A DNA stretch of 19,487 bases from Oscillospiraceae bacterium. Its GTDB lineage: Bacteria > Bacillota_A > Clostridia > Oscillospirales > Oscillospiraceae. This document shows, in pieces, positions 14,782 to 19,487 of the stretch (position 1 is the stretch's first letter; each line of letters opens with the position of its first letter). The notes under the pieces were generated by a model. It was not told the origin of the DNA. It worked only from the letters and a program-made list of their open reading frames with translations, and searched no databases. The stretch lies in the NCBI GenBank assembly GCA_017481325.1, contig JAFUPG010000083.1, forward strand, positions 1-19,487, in the 5' to 3' direction. The translations under genes and the position numbers were made by a program.

Positions 14782-15315
14782 ATGGCAATTCAGAAAAAAC
14801 AGGCCGGTTCTTCCAGGCGCTGGCCCCGCTACTGCTTCATTGCCGCTCTGGTGATGGTTGCCATTGCGGTGGCGCTGTATTTCTGGGTCTATTACGCCGT
14901 GGACAGCGAATTTCACGGCGTCAGCAGCTATTACGGAGACCACTATGAGGAGCTGTTCAGCATCTCTACCCCTGATGGGGACATGAAGGACGAGATCCTG
15001 CGCCGGGGGGAAGAAGCTTTTTCCTTCATCGGCAGCAAGGAGGCGTGCGCCGCCTTCGGTATTCTCGCTCCCTATTGCACCGATACGGAGTCTTACGAGG
15101 GCGCAAGTCGGGTGGAGTACACCCTGGAGCATCTGGCCGGCAAAAACAACGCTGACCGGGGCTATCTCTGGGTGGCCTATACCCAGCGGGTCTATGATGC
15201 CGACGGTAATTTGCTCTGTGCCTCCGGCAGTAGCCAGGAGCGGATTCTGGCTCGTTGGAGCGTAGAAAAGAAGGATGGCCGCTGGGTGGTCACCGACATT
15301 CTGGAGCATCCCTAA
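14782..15315 (+). CDS. Unknown membrane-anchored protein
   Basis: A 177-residue protein I do not recognise. A short basic N-terminus is followed by one hydrophobic segment at about 17-40 (FIAALVMVAIAVALYFWV), which fits a single membrane anchor with the rest outside. The outer part is acidic and aromatic-rich and ends in a strand-like region (GYLWVAYTQRVYDADGNLL, then a WSVEKKDGRWVVTDI block) reminiscent of small NTF2-like or DUF4878-type domains; that likeness is weak. The ATG directly follows the rqcH stop, with AAGGAGGG seven bases upstream. It is cotranscribed with the lipoprotein gene downstream, so both may act at the envelope. Confidence 0.8.
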   Translation: MAIQKKQAGSSRRWPRYCFIAALVMVAIAVALYFWVYYAVDSEFHGVSSYYGDHYEELFSISTPDGDMKDEILRRGEEAFSFIGSKEACAAFGILAPYCTDTESYEGASRVEYTLEHLAGKNNADRGYLWVAYTQRVYDADGNLLCASGSSQERILARWSVEKKDGRWVVTDILEHP

Positions 15316-15333
15316 AGTCACGGGAGGAAAGTA

Positions 15334-15942
15334 ATGAAACAAAAAATCACAGGCATTTTCTGCCTGCTAATGGTGCTGCTTCTGGCGCTTACCGCCTGCG
15401 GCAGCGGCGATCCTGCCCTGGTTGGCACCTGGGAGTGCAATTATGATATGACCGAGCTGCTCTCCGACTACTGGCGGGAGCAGGGGATCGATCTTAAAAC
15501 GGAAGAAAAGCTCTATGTCCAGCTGGAGCTGGTCTTTACCAAGGACAGCTGCTCCATGTACTGCGATGCCGCTGACACGGCGGCTTTGACGGAGCATTAT
15601 TTCGATGTCGTTCTGGCAGAACTGGTGGACGTGGTCTACACCGCAGAGGCGGAAAACGGCCGCAGCCGTGCAGAGGCCGATGCCTATTATGCCGCCATGG
15701 ATACCTCCATAGAGGCGCTGTGCGAGACTTTGCTCACCAAGCCCAGAGCCATGGTGGAGGAATTCATGGCAGAATCGGAGGCTTTGGAAAAGGGCGTCTA
15801 CCGCACGGAGAACGGCGAACTCTACATGGAGGCCAACGAAGCCGACCTGCGCAATGCCACGGAGCACCTGCACTACAGCATCTCCGGCAATGCCCTGACC
15901 TTGGATTTCGGAGATCAGATCCTGTCATTTGAAAAGAAATAA
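15334..15942 (+). CDS. Unknown lipoprotein
   Basis: A 202-residue exported protein. The signal has a basic start, a leucine-rich core and the lipobox LTAC, so C22 is the likely lipid anchor. The mature part starts ALVGTWECNYDMTELL, a G-T-W opening common in small calycin- or lipocalin-like lipoproteins, and ends with NALTLDFGDQILSFEKK, a strand pattern that fits a small beta-barrel. The middle is acidic and helical. I cannot give a function. GGAGG stands before the ATG, 18 bases after the previous stop. It is the last gene of the glcK operon and is followed by a strong hairpin. Confidence 0.82.
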   Translation: MKQKITGIFCLLMVLLLALTACGSGDPALVGTWECNYDMTELLSDYWREQGIDLKTEEKLYVQLELVFTKDSCSMYCDAADTAALTEHYFDVVLAELVDVVYTAEAENGRSRAEADAYYAAMDTSIEALCETLLTKPRAMVEEFMAESEALEKGVYRTENGELYMEANEADLRNATEHLHYSISGNALTLDFGDQILSFEKK

Positions 15943-15944
15943 GC

Positions 15945-15986
15945 AACAGGCTGCTGCAAAGGAGAAAATCCTTGCAGCAGCCTGTT
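15945..15986. terminator. Shared terminator between the glcK operon and the desulfurase gene
   Basis: AACAGGCTGCTGCAAAGGA (15945-15963) pairs with TCCTTGCAGCAGCCTGTT (15969-15986) over 18 bp with one bulged A. It is two bases past the lipoprotein stop and five past the desulfurase stop on the other strand. Downstream T-rich tracts (CCTTTTAT on plus, CTTATTTCTTTTC on minus) are broken, so it probably works in both directions but not perfectly. Confidence 0.8.
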
Positions 15987-15990
15987 CCTT

Positions 15991-17121
15991 TTATACCGTG
16001 GCCGCAATGGCGGCGAGGGTTTGGTCAATTTCTTCTACGGTCGTGTTCCAACCGGGGGAGAAGCGCACCACCCCGCGGGGAAAAGTGCCTAAGGTCTTGT
16101 GGGCAGAGGGGGCGCAGTGAAGGCCGCAACGGGTGAGGATCCCGAATTTTTGCTCCAGCAGGTCGGCGGCCTCTGCATTGTCCCGACGGAGATAGTCCAC
16201 CGCCACCACCGCCACACGGCGGTCAAGATCCTTACTGCCCACCAGCGAAACACCTTCGATCTCCGCAATACCCCGGATCAGACGCTCCGTCAGCATCAGT
16301 TCATGCTGCTGCCGTATCTCCAAGCCGATCTCCTCCAGATATTCCAGCGCAGCCAGCCAGCCGTAGATCCCCGGCAGATTAGCGGTGCCGGACTCAAAAC
16401 GGTCCGGCAAATAGGGGGGCAGCTCTTCGGAGTCGGACATGCTGCCGGTGCCACCGGCGATCAGGGGAGAGAGGCTCTCTGCAAAATCCTTGGACAGCAG
16501 CAAAGCGCCGATGCCCTGGGGCCCCAGCAGACCCTTATGCCCCGGAACGGCCAGAGCGGCCAGTCCCAACGCCTGAAAATCAATGGGAATATGCCCCGCA
16601 CTCTGGGAGGCATCCAGCACCAGGTGGATGCCGTGCTTTTGACAGATGCGGCTCACCGCCGCCACATCCTGCACCGAACCGCAGACATTGGAGGCGTGGT
16701 TGATAATGCAAAGATGGGTTTCGGGGCGGATCAGATCTTCCATGCTGTCCAAACGGAGGAAACCCTCCCCGTCGCAGCCGATGCGGTCAAAGTCCACCCC
16801 CAGCTGCACCAGAGGGCGCATGACCGCATTGTGCTCCATGGCGCTGACCAGCACATGATCGCCCTCGTGGAGAAAGCCCTTAATGGCAAAATTCAGCGCC
16901 GCCGTTGCCCCGGCGGTGAAAATCACCCGATTGGGGCTGTCGTGGTGGAACAGCTCGCAGAGTTTTTCCCGCAAAGTCAGCACCTGCAAACCGGCCTCAG
17001 CGGCAGGCACATAGACCGAGCGGTTGATGTTTACGCCCACATTTTCAATATAATCCAGCATAGCTTGTCCCACCCCAGGTGCCTTGGGAAAGGAAGTAGC
17101 GGCATTGTCCATATAGATCAT
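15991..17121 (-). CDS. Cysteine desulfurase / selenocysteine lyase-like enzyme
   Basis: A 376-residue class V PLP enzyme that should remove S from cysteine or Se from selenocysteine. MIYMDNAATSFPKAPGV is the family start, H98 (MEHNA) stacks on PLP, D170 (LVLDASQSAGH) pairs with its nitrogen, K196 (VPGHKGLLGPQG) binds it, and C336 (GLHCAPSAH) is the catalytic persulfide cysteine. The RCGLHCAP block and overall pattern fit the cysteine-desulfurase-related group I know as TIGR01977, distinct from housekeeping IscS and SufS. I chose ATG 17121, which has AAGGAGG upstream; the open frame to 17175 runs into a repeat. It is divergent from the yedE operon, and no IscU or SufU scaffold gene is beside it, which points to Se or S trafficking and not general Fe-S assembly. 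Confidence 0.9.
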   Translation of the reverse strand: MIYMDNAATSFPKAPGVGQAMLDYIENVGVNINRSVYVPAAEAGLQVLTLREKLCELFHHDSPNRVIFTAGATAALNFAIKGFLHEGDHVLVSAMEHNAVMRPLVQLGVDFDRIGCDGEGFLRLDSMEDLIRPETHLCIINHASNVCGSVQDVAAVSRICQKHGIHLVLDASQSAGHIPIDFQALGLAALAVPGHKGLLGPQGIGALLLSKDFAESLSPLIAGGTGSMSDSEELPPYLPDRFESGTANLPGIYGWLAALEYLEEIGLEIRQQHELMLTERLIRGIAEIEGVSLVGSKDLDRRVAVVAVDYLRRDNAEAADLLEQKFGILTRCGLHCAPSAHKTLGTFPRGVVRFSPGWNTTVEEIDQTLAAIAATV

Positions 17122-17147
17122 AGGAAGACCTCCTTGTGGGGAATGGT

Positions 17148-17322
17148 GAATAACTGAGGTATGGGCTCCAACCATGGGATTCGGAACTGAGGCAAATAGA
17201 TGTTTATGGTCGAGCTAATGGCTAATAGCTAAGAACGAATAACTGAGGTATGGGCTCCGCCCATGAAATTAAAATCTGTGCCGCAGGCACACCTCAGTTT
17301 TTAGTCCTTAGCTATTAGTTTC
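17148..17322. repeat. Composite palindromic repeat in the desulfurase leader
   Basis: Two direct 22-base copies begin at 17148 and 17237, both reading AACTGAGGTATGGGCTCC in their common part. From 17241 to 17299 lies a unit with perfect 9-base ends, AACTGAGGT and ACCTCAGTT, holding two small hairpins (ATGGGC/GCCCAT and GTGCC/GGCAC). The symmetry extends outward: CTAATAGCTAAG (17222-17233) mirrors CTTAGCTATTAG (17307-17318), giving imperfect 30-base terminal inverted repeats and an element of about 105 bp. Related copies are at 1-57, 281-401 and 19296-19377. Confidence 0.8.
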
Positions 17323-17360
17323 CAAACAGGTCGGCATATTCCCGTTTGTCGTTCTCTTCC

Positions 17361-17388
17361 ATTATAGCAGGAATCTCCGTTTTCGCAA
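17361..17388 (-). promoter_or_regulatory. Promoter of the desulfurase gene
   Basis: Minus strand: TTGCGA (17383-17388), a 16-base spacer ending TGC, and a perfect TATAAT (17361-17366), so an extended -10. It implies a leader of about 230 bases, most of which is the repeat at 17148-17322. Confidence 0.7.
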
Positions 17389-17456
17389 GAGCAGAGAGGG
17401 AGAATTTCGTCCATAGCAAATGTATGCTCATTTTTGATTGATTTTCATTTTCTGAC

Positions 17457-17485
17457 TTGACAGCATTTTGAAAATGCGTTATACT
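17457..17485 (+). promoter_or_regulatory. Strong yedE promoter with a palindromic operator candidate
   Basis: TTGACA (17457-17462, perfect), a 17-base spacer, and TATACT (17480-17485). The spacer is almost filled by the perfect palindrome GCATTTT G AAAATGC (17463-17477), the classic place for a repressor to block RNA polymerase. The start of transcription would be near 17492, about 40 bases before the ATG. Confidence 0.88.
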
Positions 17486-17532
17486 GAAAAAAGATTAACG
17501 CACCCCAAATTCAACAAAAAAGGAGAGGTCTT

Positions 17533-18636
17533 ATGAAAAAACAAAACTGGCTGAAACAGAACTGGCTGGTCATCCTCTGCGGCTTGCTGGTTGGTACTGC
17601 TGCCGTAGTTCTGACCAAGCTGGGCAACCCCGGCAACATGGGCTTCTGCATTGCCTGCTTCCTGCGTGATATCGCAGGTGCGCTGGGTCTGCAGGGTGCT
17701 ACCGGCAAGAACGAAGCCGGTGAAGTCGTCCGTTCGCTTTCCAACTTCCGCCCTGAGATCGTTGGTATTATTGTAGGTGCATGCATCCTTGCCCTCATTA
17801 CCAAAGAATTCAAGCCCAAGGGTGGCAGCTCCCCCTTTACTCGCTTCATTCTTGGCATCTTTGTTATGTTTGGCGCTCTGGTGTTCCTGGGCTGCCCCCT
17901 GCGTATGGCAATCCGTATCGGCGGCGGCGATATGAACGCCATTATGGGTCTGATTGGCTTCGTCGTTGGTATTCTGGTCGGTATTCTGGTGCTCAAGGGA
18001 GGCTTCTCTCTGGGCAGAGCCTATAAGCAGTCTAAGGTAGAAGGTTTGGCATTCCCTGTGATCATGGTCGGCCTGTTCGTGCTGTCCCTGGTTGGCGGCG
18101 ATGTGCTGTTCACCTCCGGAACCACTCCCGGCAACAAGTTCGCTCCCTGGGCCATTGCTCTGGTAATTGCCATTGTTGTGGGCGCTCTGGCGCAGAAGAG
18201 CCGCCTGTGCTTCGTCGGCGGTGTCCGTGATGCAGTTATGTTCAAGGAATTCGGCCTTCTGGCAGGTTTCGGCGGTGTCATCGTAGCTGTCATGCTGGGC
18301 AATATTATTGTAGGCAACAGCCTGACCTTTAAGTTTGACGGCCAGCCCATCGCACACACCGAGTGGCTGTGGAATATGCTGGGCATGACTCTGGTAGGCT
18401 GGGGCTGCGTGCTTCTGGGTGGCTGCCCCCTGCGTCAGCTGGTGCTGGCCGGTGAAGGCAACACCGACTCCGCAGTTACTGTTATGGGCATGCTCGTCGG
18501 CGGCGGCCTGGCTCACACCCTCAGCATTGCGTCCACTGGCGCTGGCACCAACACCAACGGCCCCGCAGCTGTGATCATCGGTTTGGTTGTTGTACTTGCT
18601 GTCTCTCTGACAAATATGAAGAAAGGAAAGGCGTAA
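17533..18636 (+). CDS. yedE: YeeE/YedE-family transporter, putative selenium transporter
   Basis: A 367-residue integral membrane protein with about ten hydrophobic segments in two similar halves. Each half has a GCPLR motif (LGCPLRMAIRIGGGD and LGGCPLRQLVLAGEG) and a Cys-containing entry loop (GFCIACFLRD, with C39 and C42, and SRLCFVGGVRDA). YeeE relatives import thiosulfate using such cysteines. The NMGFCIACFLRDIAGALG opening and the TusA-like gene next door fit the subgroup annotated as selenium-metabolism protein YedE, so the cargo could be a selenium compound; thiosulfate or another sulfur species is the main alternative. AGGAGAGG precedes the ATG. It leads a three-gene operon and ends two bases before the next start. 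Confidence 0.93.
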   Translation: MKKQNWLKQNWLVILCGLLVGTAAVVLTKLGNPGNMGFCIACFLRDIAGALGLQGATGKNEAGEVVRSLSNFRPEIVGIIVGACILALITKEFKPKGGSSPFTRFILGIFVMFGALVFLGCPLRMAIRIGGGDMNAIMGLIGFVVGILVGILVLKGGFSLGRAYKQSKVEGLAFPVIMVGLFVLSLVGGDVLFTSGTTPGNKFAPWAIALVIAIVVGALAQKSRLCFVGGVRDAVMFKEFGLLAGFGGVIVAVMLGNIIVGNSLTFKFDGQPIAHTEWLWNMLGMTLVGWGCVLLGGCPLRQLVLAGEGNTDSAVTVMGMLVGGGLAHTLSIASTGAGTNTNGPAAVIIGLVVVLAVSLTNMKKGKA

Positions 18637-18638
18637 AC

Positions 18639-18845
18639 ATGGTTGATGCAAGAGGTTTGTCCTGCCCCATCCCTGTGCTGATGGTTCAGGAGGAAGTCAA
18701 GAAGAATTCCCCCAAGACCCTGGAGGTTCTGCTGGATAACGACACCGCCAAGGGCAATGTGACCCGCCTTGCCTATAAGCTGGGCTACGATGTAAAGGTC
18801 GAGGAGCTGGAGGACGAGGAGTACCGCCTGACCCTGACCAAATGA
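18639..18845 (+). CDS. TusA-like sulfur/selenium carrier
   Basis: A 68-residue cytoplasmic protein with the TusA fold signature: VDARGLSCPIPVLMVQEEV, whose C9 in the C-P-x-P motif carries a persulfide (or perselenide) in this family, and a two-strand end (VKVEELEDEEYRLTLTK). The N-terminal domain of the selenium-linked protein YedF looks the same, but YedF has a further DsrE-like domain that is missing here. The start codon comes two bases after the yedE stop, with its ribosome site inside yedE, and its last four bases (ATGA) overlap the next start. It probably takes S or Se from the transporter or the desulfurase. Confidence 0.93.
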   Translation: MVDARGLSCPIPVLMVQEEVKKNSPKTLEVLLDNDTAKGNVTRLAYKLGYDVKVEELEDEEYRLTLTK

Positions 18846-19081
18846 GACACTATATCGCCACTTTTCACACCCATCTGGCCGCACTGAAAAGCCACCGCAG
18901 CCTGAAGGCCGCCGGCAGCACGGCACGGATGGCTCCCGTTCCCAGAAAGATATCCTCCTCCTGCGGCACCTGCGTGTTCTACGAAGCTGCCGATCCCTGC
19001 TATGACCTCCTGGACGAAGATACAGAGGCGGTCTACGAGCAGCGTGAGGACAAGGCTGTTCTTCTGAGAGAGTACGAATAA
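18842..19081 (+). CDS. DUF3343 putative Se/S carrier-like protein
   Basis: A 79-residue protein that I match to the DUF3343 family, described in Pfam as a putative Se/S carrier. The marks are YIATFHTHLAALKSHRSLKAAG (in parts YIATFHTHLAALKSH and RSLKAAG), then the core MAPVPRKISSSCGTCVFYE, in which C41 and C44 form a CGTC pair, and a third cysteine, C53. CGTC suggests a redox or chalcogen-binding site. The rest is acidic. It overlaps the TusA-like gene by ATGA, a sign of coupled translation, and is the last gene of the operon. The family is usually found near yedE, tusA-like and cysteine desulfurase genes, as here. Confidence 0.85.
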   Translation: MRHYIATFHTHLAALKSHRSLKAAGSTARMAPVPRKISSSCGTCVFYEAADPCYDLLDEDTEAVYEQREDKAVLLREYE

Positions 19082-19097
19082 AGAAATAAGGCTCCCG

Positions 19098-19130
19098 TTG
19101 AGGCACACTCCGCAAGGAAGTGTGCCTCAA
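19098..19130 (+). terminator. Strong hairpin past the yedE operon
   Basis: TTGAGGCACACT (19098-19109) pairs perfectly with AGTGTGCCTCAA (19119-19130), and CC/GG continues the stem past a bulged A to a GCAA loop. It lies 17 bases after the last stop. There is no T tract, so it is a poor intrinsic terminator; it may protect the mRNA end or be part of the repeat array that follows. Confidence 0.5.
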
Positions 19131-19253
19131 TGATATCCGTTCCTGAATATGCCTTACGGCATATTCAGGAACGGATAATATATCATGTTTTCACGAAGTG
19201 GAAACATATCATGCGGCGAAGCCGTATATCATATCTCGTCAGAGATATATCAT
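19130..19253. repeat. Hairpin array with repeated ATATCAT linkers
   Basis: The element starts with ATGATAT (19130-19136) and ends with its complement ATATCAT (19247-19253). The first stem is 19 perfect base pairs, ATCCGTTCCTGAATATGCC (19135-19153) against 19158-19176. Then come three shorter stems: 19185-19207 (GAA loop), 19211-19227 (GAA loop) and 19231-19248 (GTCA loop). ATATCAT occurs at 19180, 19206, 19226 and 19247, always between stems and sharing bases with them. The stems differ in sequence while the linker is kept. It is non-coding; I do not recognise a named RNA family. Confidence 0.8.
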
Positions 19254-19262
19254 TCTTTGCGC

Positions 19263-19286
19263 ACCGAACAGCAGAAAGCTGTCGGT
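19263..19286. repeat. Further hairpin next to the array
   Basis: ACCGA-A-CAGC (19263-19272) pairs with GCTGTCGGT (19278-19286) with one bulged A and an AGAAA loop. It lies between the ATATCAT array and the dispersed repeat. Function unknown. Confidence 0.5.
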
Positions 19287-19295
19287 ACGTTTAGG

Positions 19296-19390
19296 AACTA
19301 ATTGCTAATAGCTAATGACTAAAAACTGAGGTGTGCCTCCGGCACGGATTTGGAATGTTTAGCCTGTCAAACAGAAATTTAGGCTATCGG
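19296..19390. repeat. Dispersed intergenic repeat, inverted relative to 281-401
   Basis: GCTAATAGCTAATGACTAAA, CTGAGGTGTGCC, GGCACGGATTTGGAAT and GTCAAACAGAAATTT follow in the same order as the reverse complement of the left-end copy. GTGCC TCC GGCAC and TAGCCT/AGGCTA (19360-19365 and 19381-19386) are hairpins. The region from 19391 to about 19445 shows nothing else that I can name. Confidence 0.7.
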
Positions 19391-19449
19391 CTTAAAACAG
19401 CACGAACCTAGATGTTGTATAAGTCCGAAATATTGGACATCTCAAATGA

Positions 19450-19480
19450 TATAATGGCACAGTAAAGGTGGTGCCATTAT
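19450..19480 (+). promoter_or_regulatory. -10 box and inverted repeat before a cut-off gene
   Basis: TATAAT (19450-19455) preceded by TGA is an extended -10; no good -35 is visible. ATAATGGCAC (19451-19460) and GTGCCATTAT (19471-19480) are perfect 10-base inverted repeats that flank the ribosome site AAAGGTGG and run from the -10 into the start codon. This could be an operator or the end of a mobile element. Confidence 0.55.
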
Positions 19481-19487
19481 GTATAAA
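19479..19487 (+). CDS. Start of a gene cut by the window edge
   Basis: Only ATG TAT AAA (M-Y-K) is present, after AAAGGTGG at seven bases' spacing and an extended -10. With three codons no family can be named. The neighbouring inverted repeats and dispersed elements make a transposase gene one possibility. Confidence 0.4.

Noticed and set aside
17122..17354. Riboswitch or T-box in the long desulfurase leader
   Set aside because: The hairpins are explained by the dispersed repeat, and no T-box, SAM or other known riboswitch core was seen.
17313..17438. A 41-codon minus-strand frame (starting MSIHLLWTKFS, ending ADLFGN) in the gap between the desulfurase gene and yedE
   Set aside because: It looks protein-like at its end, but has no ribosome site, and the desulfurase -10 and -35 lie within it.
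18639..19081. In-frame UGA read as selenocysteine in the small carrier genes
   Set aside because: Each protein ends at a normal length, continuation past the stop gives no conserved sequence, and no SECIS-like hairpin sits right after the stops.
19130..19253. CRISPR array
   Set aside because: The repeated box is only 7 bases and the spacers are self-complementary hairpins of unequal length; no cas gene is near.

Overview
The window looks like a chromosomal piece of an anaerobic, spore-forming Firmicute of the class Clostridia, probably Oscillospiraceae or Ruminococcaceae. The reasons are a SpoIIID gene, Gram-positive lipoprotein signals, strong AGGAGG-type ribosome sites, a FemAB-type peptidoglycan enzyme, Mini-III and RqcH, a glutamate dehydrogenase close to the Clostridium symbiosum enzyme, GC-rich coding DNA, and AT-richer gaps holding short palindromic repeats. 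No rRNA, tRNA, CRISPR array, prophage or complete insertion sequence was seen. Genus is not determined.

Layout. 1-518: gene-free, with repeats, a 134-bp inverted-repeat element and the gdhA terminator. 519-3958 (minus): serC-serA-gdhA operon behind a TTGATA-17-TATACT promoter. 4160-6372 (minus): polar amino-acid ABC importer (lipoprotein, permease, ATPase) with its own promoter and a terminator that overlaps the last stop codon. 6549-6803 (minus): spoIIID with a sigma-E-like promoter, back to back with a plus-strand operon of a FemAB-like aminoacyltransferase, an unusual alanine-racemase-family protein and a uridine-kinase-like P-loop protein (6933-9667). 9759-10169 (minus): small P-loop ATPase. 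10239-11531 (minus): pgi, divergent from glcK. 11686-15942 (plus): glcK-mrnC-rqcH followed by two unknown envelope proteins. 15991-19081: a divergon of a cysteine-desulfurase/selenocysteine-lyase-like enzyme (minus) and yedE, a TusA-like gene and a Se/S-carrier-like gene (plus). 19082-19478: a dense hairpin array and dispersed repeats, then the first codons of a cut-off gene.

How the genes work together. SerC takes its amino group from glutamate and releases 2-oxoglutarate, and GdhA can turn that back into glutamate, so the first operon couples serine synthesis to ammonia assimilation. glcK and pgi are the first two steps of glucose use, transcribed from facing promoters. The 15991-19081 divergon is the most system-like part: a membrane transporter, two small Cys-containing carrier-like proteins and a PLP enzyme that can mobilise S or Se from cysteine or selenocysteine. 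A 15-bp perfect palindrome fills the spacer of the yedE promoter and a repeat element sits in the leader of the desulfurase gene. The family names are from recognition of protein motifs only; no searches were run.
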